Assembly: GCF_018399035.1 (NCBI RefSeq)
Contig: NZ_CP073760.1
Span: 124,001 to 188,000 of the forward strand
Direction: 5' to 3'
Origin: Thiocapsa sp.
Lineage (GTDB): Bacteria; Pseudomonadota; Gammaproteobacteria; Chromatiales; Chromatiaceae
DNA length: 64,000 nt
In this document: in pieces, positions 9,636 through 18,462 of the stretch
How the letters are laid out: each line of letters begins with the position of its first letter
How positions within the stretch are numbered: position 1 is the first letter of the stretch
Notes under the pieces: generated by a model
Database searches by the model: none
The model's input: only the letters and a program-made list of their open reading frames with translations
What the model was told of the DNA's origin: nothing
Translations under genes and position numbers: made by a program

Positions 9636-9644
9636 GGCTGGTGC

Positions 9645-10177
9645 TATGGGTCAGAAGTTCGCACCCTCAAAATGCCATACGTCAAATAATCGCACATCAT
9701 GTCTTGGGGAGGCACTCCATAGGGAACCTGACAATCCCCGGCAACTAACCTAATACGTGTCGACTGGCATCAGAGTCATACCAAGCGGAACAAAAGCCCA
9801 GATAATCAGGCGGATCTAACTGTATCCCGAGAAAACACCATACAAAATTGGTGCACCTAATTTTTTGCTCGGTTAGACGTCACCGGAGCATCAGACAGCC
9901 TATGGGTTAGGATGTTCCACGCATGTTCCACGCCCCTGATGACTGCCGTGATCTGCTCAATGCAGGCTCTGCAAGGAATAGTAGGGCAGACCCCGACCGA
10001 GAGCTTCTGGAGGTCCAAGACGCTATCCCCAGGGGCATCGGGTGGGTTGGTATAGGGCAGGCCACTAGTGGCGCAGGGGCCGCACGGAACCTCTGAGGAT
10101 CCACCTCTCTACCTGGGCACCCCTCGCTATCACGGGAAGGGGCTCGCTGCGCGGCTGACTTCCCCGACCGTAGCCCC
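9645..10177. other. Gene-poor stretch with a palindrome
   Basis: I see no supported gene. A near-perfect palindrome centred on GGTGCACC (9850-9857) is flanked by AAATT on the left and TAATTT on the right (9844-9866). It could be an operator or a weak terminator. Confidence 0.35.
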
Positions 10178-10732
10178 TCATGCCTGCTCCAAGGCGCTGT
10201 ACAGCGTCTGCCGGCTCACCCGGTAGTCTCGGGATAGCTCGGTCTTGGAGATGCCCTGGGCAACCTTGGAGCGGATCTCCTGTACCTGCTCGGGCGTCAG
10301 GGACCGGGCTCTGCCGATCTGCTTGCCCGCTCGCTTGGCTGCGTCCATACCTTCCTTGCGGCGTTCGTTGATTATCGCGACCTCGAACTGAGCGACTGCC
10401 CCGAGCATCTGTAGGAGCAAGGTAGACATCGGGTCCGCCTGGGAGCCCGAGAAGGTCAGAGCCTCTTTATGGAACCGGACGGTAACGCCTTTGGTGACGA
10501 GCTGGGTGACGAGCTGCTGGAGATCCTGAAGGTTCCGGGCAAGGCGATCGATCGAGTGGACATGCAGAACATCCCCCTCCCGAGCGAACTCCATGCACTC
10601 GGCGAGCTTCACCCGGTCGGCAGTACCTTTCGCAGACACCCTCTCCTCGAACCTCTTGTCCAGTTCGACACCTTCAAGCTGCCTAAGGGTGTTCTGACCC
10701 ACGCTACTGACTCGAATGTACCCGATGTCCAT
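10178..10732 (-). CDS. Serine recombinase (resolvase/invertase family)
   Basis: A 184-residue site-specific recombinase of the Tn3 resolvase/Hin type. The catalytic serine is in the N-terminal motif GYIRVSS (S9). Conserved arginines lie in IDRLARN, followed by an E-helix (LLLQMLGAVAQFEVAIINERRKEG). The C-terminal DNA-binding helix-turn-helix (ISKTELSRDYRVSRQTLYSAL) is complete, and length is typical. It would resolve multimers or invert/resolve DNA of the mobile region. No paired res site could be identified by eye. It is separated from other genes on both sides by non-coding DNA. Confidence 0.88.
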   Translation of the reverse strand: MDIGYIRVSSVGQNTLRQLEGVELDKRFEERVSAKGTADRVKLAECMEFAREGDVLHVHSIDRLARNLQDLQQLVTQLVTKGVTVRFHKEALTFSGSQADPMSTLLLQMLGAVAQFEVAIINERRKEGMDAAKRAGKQIGRARSLTPEQVQEIRSKVAQGISKTELSRDYRVSRQTLYSALEQA

Positions 10733-10806
10733 GATGATCTCCGAGGGGGTGGGCTAGTTGCCTGAGGTGGATGTCGAGGTAATCCTAGAGCTATCTGGAC
10801 ACCTTG

Positions 10807-11148
10807 TCAATCAATCCAGATCGAACCTTTATGGACGCCTCTCGACCCAGCAACCACGCGGGGCCAGCTCGACAGGTCGGAGTGTCCAACATGTAGGCTA
10901 TGTGGACAGTGGAGCAGGATGTGGACGCGAGAGCTGTTCCCCCCGGTCCACACCAGCCGCCCGGTGAACTCCGGGGAGAGCTGGGCGACCACGACGATGG
11001 AGTCCCGCTTGCCCTCGGGAGCCGTGAAGACGTAGACCTTGATGACCACCGTTCGGCCAGATCCGTCCTTGTAGGACTCGTCCTCCGTTGGAGGTTGAGT
11101 GATAACCCCTTGAATTACATCATAACCCAGATTTGGGTTATCAACCAA
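10807..11148 (-). CDS. Uncertain hypothetical protein
   Basis: A 113-codon frame starting at TTG (11148) encodes a plausible beta-rich segment (TVVIKVYVFTAPEGKRDSIV), but there is no ATG in frame and no clear ribosome binding site. The frame is open further upstream without a start codon. It may be the end of a decayed gene. Confidence 0.25.
   Translation of the reverse strand: MVDNPNLGYDVIQGVITQPPTEDESYKDGSGRTVVIKVYVFTAPEGKRDSIVVVAQLSPEFTGRLVWTGGNSSRVHILLHCPHSLHVGHSDLSSWPRVVAGSRGVHKGSIWID
11122..11141. repeat. 8-bp inverted repeat with 4-base loop
   Basis: ATAACCCA-GATT-TGGGTTAT. It overlaps the start of the uncertain frame at 10807-11148 and could be an operator. Confidence 0.35.
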
Positions 11149-11236
11149 ATCATGGACTTGCGAAACCAGGGCTCGGATGTCCAGGCTGGGCCTCTTCCGC
11201 CCGAAGGGAGAACGCTGATGGTGGTGGTGCCGGGGT

Positions 11237-11290
11237 GGTGCTGATGGGGTGCTAGGGTGCTAGGGGTATGCGGGGTGCTGATGGGGTGCT
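11237..11290. repeat. 17-bp direct repeat pair, iteron-like
   Basis: GGTGCTGATGGGGTGCT occurs at 11237-11253 and exactly again at 11274-11290 (37 bp start to start), with related GGGTGCTAGGGGTATG sequence between them. Spaced GT-rich direct repeats in non-coding DNA of a plasmid-like region could be initiator-binding iterons. No recognised Rep gene is adjacent. Confidence 0.4.
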
Positions 11291-11299
11291 GTGGATATG

Positions 11300-12120
11300 T
11301 TGGGTGGGGGATGTATCGGCATGGCCTATCGTTGCAAGCTCAGGCATACATCGTGCTTAGTCGCATCATCTCCATTTTATACAGAGACATGTGATGTAAA
11401 GCATGATACGTGCCGACGCGATCAATCATCGTCGTCGCCTATCAATAAGCTCGGGCACAATGATTGCTTTACGCGATTCCCCGTGCCCGAAACCGACCCC
11501 CATGGGGTCTGCTGGAAAGTCGACTTCAAAAATCCGTTAAACCCTCGGCGCGTTGTTGTTGTTGTTAGACCCATCGGTGCCGCGTGCCCCCATAAATACC
11601 TCCGCCCAACCAGGGGGGTGGGGTCAAAGACCGAGCGTAGCGAGAAGAGGGGTGCCATCGGCACAATCGGGTTCTGAAAATTACTCCGCAGAAATTTTTG
11701 GGAGTCGGCAGGTATCGGGCATAAGTGGGCTTGGATACGCTCTCCGTGACCGGTGTCCTTCCGGCCACAGGACGGAGGGAACATGCTTGCGGGGGTTGTG
11801 GCGGGACGGTCGCAGATGCTTCCAGATGCTGGGGGATGCTTTGGAATGGGGGTTCAGAGCGAAGCTCCCCGCCTATGCCTCCTATAGGATCTTCCAATCT
11901 CCTCTAGGCTCTCTGGGTTGGGGCTTCCCCCAACTACACCTTACCTAGCCTTGCTTCAGCACCCCAAGGCCACCTGCTTGCCATCCTGCCCGGAGGTGTT
12001 CAAGGTCAAGCCCTATCCTTGGGCCATCAATATAGGCCAGGTTCCCCGAGTTCCCCGAGTTCCCGGTGGTCTCCAAAGTTCCCCCAGGGTTCCCCAAGTT
12101 TTTAGGGGAGCCCGACAGGC
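11300..12120. other. Gene-poor end of the accessory region
   Basis: No supported gene. The sequence contains GTT-rich and G-rich runs and, at about 12040-12110, several imperfect copies of GTTCCCCGA/GTTCCCCCA. These are direct repeats close to the tRNA-Leu border. Confidence 0.35.
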
Positions 12121-12125
12121 AACAA

Positions 12126-12156
12126 AAAAGGGGCTAGGCTTTTGGCCTAACCCCTT
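12126..12156 (-). terminator. Rho-independent terminator after tRNA-Leu
   Basis: Read on the minus strand, AGGGGTTAGGC-CAAAA-GCCTAGCCCCT forms a strong stem followed by a run of six T. It lies 10 bp beyond the tRNA 3' end. Confidence 0.85.
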
Positions 12157-12165
12157 GTCTTGTAT

Positions 12166-12252
12166 TGGTACCGAGGGCCGGAGTCGAACCGGCATGGGGT
12201 CGCCCCCGTCAGATTTTGAGTCTGATGCGTCTACCAATTTCGCCACCCCGGC
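12166..12252 (-). tRNA. tRNA-Leu (anticodon CAA)
   Basis: The 87-nt cloverleaf runs from GCCGGGG at 12252 to an encoded CCA at 12166-12168. The anticodon stem-loop CAGA-CTCAAAA-TCTG gives anticodon CAA, and there is a long class II variable arm. The T loop is GGTTCGACTCC. The 3' end faces the accessory region, the usual geometry for an integration site. Confidence 0.95.
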
Positions 12253-12378
12253 AACGCAGCTGCGCAGTATACCCGCTGTCCGTGATGATGGGTACCCTGT
12301 CGGCGAAGCGCGTGGATGCGCTGCGGTCGGGCCTGGCGCTCGCGCAGGCGTCGAGCGGTGCGAGCTCCTCGGCCCGGA

Positions 12379-12822
12379 TCAACGTTCGTCGAAACCGGCA
12401 AGCCGATAGAGCCGATTGGCCTCGTCGAGATCCTTCTCCACGCCGTGGCCTTGCTCGTACATCATGGCGAGCGTGGTGAGGGAGCCGATGAGACCCTGCT
12501 CGGCGGCCTGCTTGAACCAATGCACGGCCTTTTCCGGATTCTTGTCGGTGCATTCGCCTTCCATGTACATGAAGGCGAGCCCGTGCTGGGCGAGGGCGAG
12601 GCCGGCCTCGGCCGCGCGCTTCATGGAGGTGTAGGCGAGTAGCGGGTTGGGCAGCATGCCGAGGCCGTTCTGGGCCATGATGGCAATGCGATACTGGGCG
12701 TCCGGGATGCCCTGCTCGGCGAGCGGGGAGAGCAGGCCCGCCGCGCGCGAGAATTGTTTGTATTCGAAGGCGGTGATGCCGCTCGACAGGGCCATGTCAA
12801 GGTCGCTGATCTCTTCGGTCAT
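12379..12822 (-). CDS. Sel1-like repeat protein
   Basis: A 147-residue cytosolic repeat protein. After MTEEISDLDMALSSGI come tandem Sel1-type helical repeats with the signatures LSPLAEQGIPDAQYRIAIM, AAEAGLALAQHGLAFMY and WFKQAAEQGLIGSLTTLAMMYEQG, ending in YRLAGF. Such proteins are protein-interaction scaffolds. The ATG at 12822 is preceded by AGGAG at about seven bases, which favours it over the longer frame. It lies 64 bp after the IMPase-family gene on the same strand and may share its transcript. Confidence 0.8.
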   Translation of the reverse strand: MTEEISDLDMALSSGITAFEYKQFSRAAGLLSPLAEQGIPDAQYRIAIMAQNGLGMLPNPLLAYTSMKRAAEAGLALAQHGLAFMYMEGECTDKNPEKAVHWFKQAAEQGLIGSLTTLAMMYEQGHGVEKDLDEANRLYRLAGFDER

Positions 12823-12886
12823 GGAGGACTCCTCGTCGTGATGGTGTCGGTGGATGCGGGCACGACTGCGCGCTGGTGTGTCTCGC

Positions 12887-13699
12887 TCAGGTGGAGTGCA
12901 TCGGCAGGCCGACGAAGTCGAGCCAGCGCTGCAGCAGCGCGTCGTCTGACGCCGCAACGGCGAGTCTTGGGGACAGGCTGAGGTCGGTAGCCTCCTTGGC
13001 GCCTCGATCGGTATAGAGCCGCGAGGCGGCGCCGGCCTCGGATGCGATCAGGTGCCCCGCGGCATAGTCCCAGAGTTTCTGCCCGCCGTGCAGATAGAGC
13101 TGGTAGCGGCCGGCGGCCAACCAGCACCAGTCCAGCGCGACCGAGCCGAGGTTTCTTTGGGAACGGAAGCCGCCGGGGCGAAACAGCGCCGGGATGCGCT
13201 CGGGCGGGAGGCGTTTCATGTCGATCATCGCCAGGCAATCGCCGAGATTCGGGCCGGGCGCGAAGGGGCGGATGGGCTCGCCGTTGAGCACCGCACCGCC
13301 TCCGCGCACGGCAGAGAAACATTCGTCGCGGACCGGGTCGTAGATGACGCCCAGTGTCGCCTGTGCGTGCTCGACGAAGGCCAATGAGATCGAAAAGCCG
13401 GGGAATCCGCTGGCGTAGTTGCCGGTGCCGTCGAGCGGATCCAGGATCCAAACTCCGGTGTCGGCTTCGGCGAGGAGGCGGCGTTGATCTTCCGGGGTCA
13501 TCTCCTCGCCCAACAGCGGCGTGCTCGGGAACTCCCGCGCGATGGTCTCGACGATCCGAGCCTGGGTGGCGAAATCCGCCTCGGTCACGAGGCTGCCGTC
13601 GGCTTTGCGCTCGGCGAGGATGCTGTGAAAGCGGGGCATGATTTCGGTGGCTGCGGCTTCTCGCAGGATGTCGCCGATCAGATTCGGGTCGGGTGTCAT
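12887..13699 (-). CDS. Inositol-monophosphatase family phosphatase
   Basis: A 270-residue Mg2+-dependent phosphatase. Metal-binding motifs of the family are present: LGEEM (first glutamate), WILDPLDGTGNY (central DPxDGT motif) and, near the C-terminus, WDYAAGHLIASEAGA. The substrate could be inositol phosphate, 3'-phosphoadenosine 5'-phosphate (CysQ) or histidinol phosphate; the sequence alone does not decide. ATG 13699 (MTPDPNLIGDIL) is preferred over the longer frame to 13816, whose extra residues are arginine-rich. Confidence 0.85.
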   Translation of the reverse strand: MTPDPNLIGDILREAAATEIMPRFHSILAERKADGSLVTEADFATQARIVETIAREFPSTPLLGEEMTPEDQRRLLAEADTGVWILDPLDGTGNYASGFPGFSISLAFVEHAQATLGVIYDPVRDECFSAVRGGGAVLNGEPIRPFAPGPNLGDCLAMIDMKRLPPERIPALFRPGGFRSQRNLGSVALDWCWLAAGRYQLYLHGGQKLWDYAAGHLIASEAGAASRLYTDRGAKEATDLSLSPRLAVAASDDALLQRWLDFVGLPMHST

Positions 13700-13845
13700 C
13701 TTGGATCTCTGGTTGGCTCGGTGTTCATGCGCATGTCCGAGGGCAGTTGCCCGAGACTCTCCTTGACGGCAGAGGTGAGGCGGTCGCGGGGAAGATACAA
13801 CCGCGCGCAGTCTCATGCACCGGCTAGTGCAGCACGGCAGATGTG

Positions 13846-13941
13846 TCGAGACCGTTCGTTGTCGTTGTCGTAATCGACCATCGATAGGATTACGAACACG
13901 ACTACGACAACGACAACGAAGATCATCTCGGACGGTCTCGG
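13846..13941. repeat. Nested inverted-repeat element
   Basis: Arms 13855-13872 and 13903-13920 are a perfect 18-bp inverted repeat (TTCGTTGTCGTTGTCGTA and complement). Outer arms CGAGACCG (13847-13854) and CGGTCTCG (13933-13940) extend it. An inner pair TCGTAATC (13868-13875)/GATTACGA (13888-13895) can form a competing hairpin. It lies between divergent genes, so it is not a simple terminator. Confidence 0.8.
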
Positions 13942-14119
13942 AATCTCTGCACCTTTACACTAGGACGCCGTGCTTGGCGGAGGTCACGAGCGCACGCCGG
14001 CGCGACGGGTCGGCCTGACGATCGAGGTCGAGCAGACGTCTGCGGAGGTCGAATCGGCCGAATTGCGTTAATCTTGCAAGCTTGTAAATGATCCGGAATC
14101 CTTGACCAGGAGTGCGTCG

Positions 14120-15610
14120 ATGCCACTACAACCCGTCATCCTCTCCGGCGGCTCGGGAACGCGACTTTGGCCGCTCTCGCGCGAGGCCTACCCGAAGCAG
14201 TTTCTGGCGCTCACCAGCGAGCACACCATGCTGCAGGAGACGGTGCGCCGACTCGACGGGCTCGACGAGGAGCATCCGCGCCAAGCCGTCGGCCAGATCG
14301 ACCCCATCGTGGTCTGCAACGAGGCCCACCGCTTCCTGGTCGCCGAGCAATTTCGCGTGATGGGGCGGCGTCCGGCCGAGATCATCCTCGAGCCCAAGGG
14401 CCGCAACACCGCACCGGCGCTGACCCTGGCGGCCCTTTCGGCGATCCGAGGCGGGAGCGATCCGATCCTGCTGGTGATGCCGGCCGACCACACCATCCGC
14501 AACGAGGTCGGTTTCCGAGCGGCCGTGGCCGATGCCTGCGTGATCGCGCGCGAGGGTGCGGTGGTGACCTTCGGGATCGTTCCGAGCAAGCCCGAGACGG
14601 GTTACGGCTATATCCGGCAGGGTCCGGCCTATGGGGTCGAGGGTCTGGCCGGGAGCGCCTATCTGCTCAACGGCTTTGTCGAAAAGCCGGATGTCGCGAC
14701 GGCCGAGGATTATCTGGAGTCCGGCCAGTATCTGTGGAACAGCGGCATCTTCGTCCTGCGTGCATCGCTCTGGCTCGGGTTGATCGAGCGGTTCCGTCCG
14801 GATATCGCGCAAGCCGTGGCGAGTGCCTTCGAGGCGGCCACGCACGACGGGGACTTTCTCCGTCTGGATGCCGAGCACTTCGGCGCCTGTCCGAGCGACT
14901 CCATCGACTATGCGGTGATGGAGCCCTTGGCCCGGGATACCGGGGGTGCCAATCCGCCCGCGGTCGTGGTGCCCTTGGATGTCGGCTGGTCCGACGTCGG
15001 CGCCTGGTCGGCGCTCTGGGAGGTTCGCGATCAGGATGCGGCCGGCAATGTGCTCGACGGCGATGCCTTCGTCCATGATGCCCGCAACAACCTTCTGATC
15101 GCCCACCACCGGATGCTGGCCGCCGTCGGGGTCGAAGACCTGATCGTGGTCGAGACCCCGGACGCGGTCCTGGTCGTGTCCAAAGCGCATGCGCAGGATG
15201 TGAAGGCGGTGACCCAGTTCCTGCAGCACGAGCAGCGCAACGAGTATCGCCACCACCAGCGGGTCCATCGTCCCTGGGGCTCCTACGAGGCGATCGGGCA
15301 GGGGCCGCGCTATCAGGTGAAGCGACTGATCGTGAAGCCGGGCGAATCGCTGTCGCTGCAGATGCACCATCATCGCGCCGAGCATTGGATTGTCGTCTCC
15401 GGGACCGCGCGCGTGACCTGCGACGAGAAGGCGTTCCTGCTCACCGAGAATCAATCGACCTACATCCCGGTCGGCTCCTCGCACCGTCTGGAGAATCCGG
15501 GCACCATCATGCTCGAGCTGATCGAGGTCCAGTCCGGCGGCTATCTCGGCGAGGACGACATCGTGCGCTTCGAGGATCGCTACAACCGCGGGGCGAAGGA
15601 GACGCACTGA
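14120..15610 (+). CDS. manC: Mannose-1-phosphate guanylyltransferase / mannose-6-phosphate isomerase
   Basis: A 496-residue bifunctional enzyme that makes GDP-mannose from mannose-1-phosphate and GTP, and may interconvert mannose-6-phosphate and fructose-6-phosphate. The N-terminal nucleotidyltransferase domain has the signature ILSGGSGTRLWPLSR and the FVEKP motif (NGFVEKPD). The C-terminal cupin isomerase domain has the type II signature VKRLIVKPGESLSLQMHHHR followed by AEHWIVVSGTARV. Length is as usual for AlgA/ManC. ATG 14120 with AGGAG at 8 bases is preferred over TTG 14102. GDP-mannose feeds exopolysaccharide or O-antigen. A strong hairpin follows the gene. Confidence 0.93.
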   Translation: MPLQPVILSGGSGTRLWPLSREAYPKQFLALTSEHTMLQETVRRLDGLDEEHPRQAVGQIDPIVVCNEAHRFLVAEQFRVMGRRPAEIILEPKGRNTAPALTLAALSAIRGGSDPILLVMPADHTIRNEVGFRAAVADACVIAREGAVVTFGIVPSKPETGYGYIRQGPAYGVEGLAGSAYLLNGFVEKPDVATAEDYLESGQYLWNSGIFVLRASLWLGLIERFRPDIAQAVASAFEAATHDGDFLRLDAEHFGACPSDSIDYAVMEPLARDTGGANPPAVVVPLDVGWSDVGAWSALWEVRDQDAAGNVLDGDAFVHDARNNLLIAHHRMLAAVGVEDLIVVETPDAVLVVSKAHAQDVKAVTQFLQHEQRNEYRHHQRVHRPWGSYEAIGQGPRYQVKRLIVKPGESLSLQMHHHRAEHWIVVSGTARVTCDEKAFLLTENQSTYIPVGSSHRLENPGTIMLELIEVQSGGYLGEDDIVRFEDRYNRGAKETH

Positions 15611-15625
15611 TCGTTTGCGCGAGGA

Positions 15626-15656
15626 CCGGACGGCTCTCGATCGACGAGCCGTCCGG
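15626..15656 (+). terminator. Hairpin after manC
   Basis: CCGGACGGCTC (15626-15636) and GAGCCGTCCGG (15646-15656) form a perfect 11-bp stem with a nine-base loop, 15 bp after the manC stop. There is no T tract, so this is a probable but atypical terminator. Confidence 0.6.
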
Positions 15657-15860
15657 GCGTCGTGCCCAGTGACTTAACGAGAGGTGTTTCAAAACAGCGA
15701 TACCCGCGACGCGCCGGTTTTTCGGCTTTCCGGTCGCTGACCCACCGTTCAATAATTCGTTTCCAGCCACTCACCACTCACCACTTCATCTTGAAAACCG
15801 GGGCGAGGACGCCCCGGCTCCTGTAGAATCATGGGTTTTTCCGAGCGGACCTTCACAGCC

Positions 15861-16952
15861 ATGGGATTCAAATGCGGGATCGTCGGCCTGCCCAACGTCG
15901 GCAAGTCCACCCTCTTCAATGCCCTGACCAAGGCGACGATCGCGGCGGAGAATTACCCCTTCTGCACGATCGATCCCAACGTCGGCGTGGTGCCTCTGCC
16001 GGATCCGCGCCTCGACATCATCGCCGCGATCGTCAAGCCCCAGAAGATCCTGCCGACCACGATGCAGTTCGTGGACATCGCGGGTCTGGTTGCCGGCGCA
16101 TCCAAGGGTGAAGGTCTCGGAAACAAGTTCCTTGCCAACATCCGCGAGACCGATGCCATCGCACACGTGGTGCGCTGCTTCGAGAACGACGACGTGGTGC
16201 ATGTCGCCGGCCGCGTGGATCCGCTCGACGACATCGAGGTCATCGATACCGAGTTGGCCCTCGCGGACCTGGACTCGGTCACCAAGGCGCTCGATCGCGC
16301 CGAGCGCATGGTCAAGACAGGCGACAAGAAGATCCTGGCACGCAAGGCGCTGCTCGAGCAGATCCGCGATCAGCTCGACGCGGGCAAGCCGGTCCGTGCG
16401 ATGGGCTTGGATGCCGAGGCGCTGCGCGAGGTCCGCGATCTCTTCCTGCTCACGGCGAAGCCGACCCTCTACATCGCCAACGTCGCCGAAGACGGCTTCG
16501 TCGACAATCCGATCCTGGACAAGGTCGTCGCGCTTGCCGCGGAGGAGGGTGCCGAGGTGGTGCCCGTCTGCGCGGCCATCGAGGCGGAGATCTTCGACCT
16601 CGAGGACCAGGAGCGCGACGAGTTCCTCGCCGAGCTGGGACTGACCGAGCCGGGTCTGAACCGTGTCGTGCGCGCCGGCTACCGGCTGTTGGGCCTCGAG
16701 ACCTATTTCACTGCAGGCCCGAAGGAGGTCCGCGCCTGGACCATCCCGGCCGGCGTGCGCGCGCCGCAGGCCGCCGCCGTCATCCACACCGATTTCGAGC
16801 GGGGCTTCATCCGCGCCGAGGTCATCGCCTACGACGACTTCGTCGCCTGCAAGGGCGAGCAGGGCGCGAAAGAGGCCGGCAAGCTGAGGTCCGAAGGCAA
16901 GGATTACATCGTCAAGGACGGCGACGTGGTCCACTTCAGATTCAACGTTTAA
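15861..16952 (+). CDS. ychF: Ribosome-binding ATPase YchF (Obg-family)
   Basis: The 363-residue product has exactly the usual length of YchF, a translation-associated P-loop NTPase that prefers ATP. Motifs are G1 [15 protein letters not shown]3 [19 protein letters not shown], the coiled-coil middle part and the C-terminal TGS-like domain ([32 protein letters not shown]; ending [12 protein letters not shown]). ATG 15861 ([10 protein letters not shown]) matches the family start; an ATG at 15831 would add ten residues. The stop codon TAA is the first three bases of an inverted-repeat element. pth, the common neighbour, is absent. Confidence 0.96.
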   Translation: MGFKCGIVGLPNVGKSTLFNALTKATIAAENYPFCTIDPNVGVVPLPDPRLDIIAAIVKPQKILPTTMQFVDIAGLVAGASKGEGLGNKFLANIRETDAIAHVVRCFENDDVVHVAGRVDPLDDIEVIDTELALADLDSVTKALDRAERMVKTGDKKILARKALLEQIRDQLDAGKPVRAMGLDAEALREVRDLFLLTAKPTLYIANVAEDGFVDNPILDKVVALAAEEGAEVVPVCAAIEAEIFDLEDQERDEFLAELGLTEPGLNRVVRAGYRLLGLETYFTAGPKEVRAWTIPAGVRAPQAAAVIHTDFERGFIRAEVIAYDDFVACKGEQGAKEAGKLRSEGKDYIVKDGDVVHFRFNV

Positions 16953-17034
16953 ACCGCGCCCATCGCGCTATGCGCTGTTCTTGGATGGGATCGGCCCCGG
17001 CAGACGTGTCGGCTGTTGGAGCCGGCGCGGTTTA
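16950..17034. repeat. Stop-codon palindromic element, full copy 1
   Basis: Ends TAAACCGCGCC (16950-16960) and GGCGCGGTTTA (17024-17034) are a perfect 11-bp inverted repeat 85 bp apart end to end. The leading TAA is the ychF stop codon. Confidence 0.85.
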
Positions 17035-17119
17035 GGAACCGTTCAAAAACAAGTAAAACAACCCGCCGAGAGAATACCGATCGCCGACGGTAGGTCAGCC
17101 TCGATGTGGCGAGCCACCT

Positions 17120-18043
17120 TCATGGCTCGATCAGATAGATCTCGATCCGCCGGTTGCGCTCCCGCGCAGCGATTGTTCGATTGTCGGTGACGGGGCGGAT
17201 TCCGCCGAATCCCGCGGCCTGAATGCGGTCGGGATCGATGCCCTTGTCCGATAAAGCCTCTCGCACCGATTGCGCTCGCTCTTGTGTCAGCTGTTGGTTG
17301 CGCTGCGTGTTTCCCTTGCTGTCGGAGTGTCCCTCGATCCGCGCGAGCATGTGCGCGTAGCGCATGAGGACCTTGGCGATCTCCTCGAGGACGCTCGGTG
17401 GCTCGGTGGCGAAGTCGGCCCCGTCAACCTGGAAGGAAAGCTCGGGTTCACCGAGCGTGATCAGATAACCCTGCTCGGTCGCGCGGGCACCGAGGTGCGC
17501 GAGTGCCTCGTCCAACCCGGCGCGATCGACCGCCGGAGCCGCTTCGATGGGTTCGCGAGGCGTCGTCGCTGCCACAGGCTCCTCTGTGCTGCGATCCACC
17601 TGCCGGATCAGGATATCGTCGATCCGCTTGCGATGTTCCTGTAGGGTCGCGACGTCGTCTTCGAGCTGCCGGATCTTGTTCTGCATTTCGATCAGCACGG
17701 CGTCCATCGCCGCTCGATCCGCCTGTCGGTCGATCGCGTCGGGAGGCGTCTCGATCGCGCTCGTGACGGGGCTGTCGGCGGTTTCGTCGGTCTCCACGGA
17801 AACCACGTCGATCGCGCTCGTGACGGGGCTGTCGGCGGTTTCGGCGGTCTCCACGGAAACCACGTCGATCGCGCTCGTGACGGGGCTGTCGGCTGTCTCG
17901 TCGGACTCTTCGGAAACCACGGGGATTGCCGGGGTGTCCGTATCTCGGCCGACGTTCAGCAGGAGACCGGCAAAAACTGCGACACCGAGAACGATCGATG
18001 CGCGCACCCATGCCGATCGCCTTGATGGGGTTCTATCGGACAT
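17120..18043 (-). CDS. OmpA-domain protein with a repeated linker
   Basis: A 307-residue envelope protein. An N-terminal hydrophobic segment (about residues 12-29, VRASIVLGVAVFAGLLL) anchors it or acts as a signal peptide. Next come three 19-residue acidic repeats of the form VVSVETDETADSPVTSAID, a coiled coil (VLIEMQNKIRQLEDDVATLQEHRKRI is part of it) and a C-terminal OmpA peptidoglycan-binding domain (IEGHSDSKGN, then AQSVREALSDKGI and RERNRRIEIYL). It probably tethers the membrane to the cell wall. ATG 18043 has a GAGG-type site upstream; the longer frame to 18298 overlaps transposase remnant DNA. Confidence 0.82.
   Translation of the reverse strand: MSDRTPSRRSAWVRASIVLGVAVFAGLLLNVGRDTDTPAIPVVSEESDETADSPVTSAIDVVSVETAETADSPVTSAIDVVSVETDETADSPVTSAIETPPDAIDRQADRAAMDAVLIEMQNKIRQLEDDVATLQEHRKRIDDILIRQVDRSTEEPVAATTPREPIEAAPAVDRAGLDEALAHLGARATEQGYLITLGEPELSFQVDGADFATEPPSVLEEIAKVLMRYAHMLARIEGHSDSKGNTQRNQQLTQERAQSVREALSDKGIDPDRIQAAGFGGIRPVTDNRTIAARERNRRIEIYLIEP
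17753..17923 (-). repeat. Three tandem 57-bp repeats inside the OmpA-domain gene
   Basis: Copies begin at 17753, 17810 and 17867 and encode 19 residues each. The first two are nearly identical; the third diverges. The repeats code for the acidic linker between the membrane anchor and the coiled coil. Confidence 0.85.
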
Positions 18044-18159
18044 GCTGGCTCCTCGGGAGGTGAGTCGGTGCGCAACGCGGCATCGAGTGCGGCTTGGGGC
18101 GCGTCGGCCCTTGACCCGCGAAGGATAACAAAAGACTTGGCCGACGCGCATATCTTCGC

Positions 18160-18462
18160 CGAGGTGACGGGTTTGCGCTGGATCGGTAAGACCGCAAAGC
18201 CGCACGCCTGCAGCAACGCGGGGTTGTGCGCCAGTTCGCGCAGCAGCGCTTCCACCGAGGGGTGCTGAAAGACCACCCCGGCGATCAGCGCGTTCCACAT
18301 CGCCGCCACCGGATGGTCGTCGCGGCCCGACCCGCGCATGACCTCCAGGTCTTGCGGCAACCGCGCATCCGGGAGATGATCCCGCGCCAACTAGAAGCGA
18401 TCCAAGTCGCTGCGCGCGTCCACATCCCGCCAGTCAAACAAGCTCGGTTCAATGGTCGCCAT
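18160..18462 (-). pseudogene. Transposase remnant (N-terminal part)
   Basis: From ATG 18462 the frame reads MATIEPSLFDWRDVDARSDL, then hits an in-frame TAG near 18390, and continues with MWNALIAGVVFQHPSVEALL and LAHNPALLQACGF. This resembles the N-terminal domain of DDE transposases of the IS1182/DUF772 type. The similarity fades after about 18160 and no catalytic domain is left. It is a dead fragment upstream of the OmpA-domain gene. Confidence 0.6.

Noticed and set aside
12013..12246. 77-codon frame beginning MAKLVDASDSKSDGG
   Set aside because: It is a translation of the tRNA-Leu gene and its terminator, a well-known false gene.
13855..13920. Hairpin as a CRISPR repeat or terminator
   Set aside because: Only one copy and no spacers; it lies between divergent genes and has no T tract.
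17753..17923. Tandem repeat as a CRISPR array
   Set aside because: Direct 57-bp units with no spacers, in frame within a gene.
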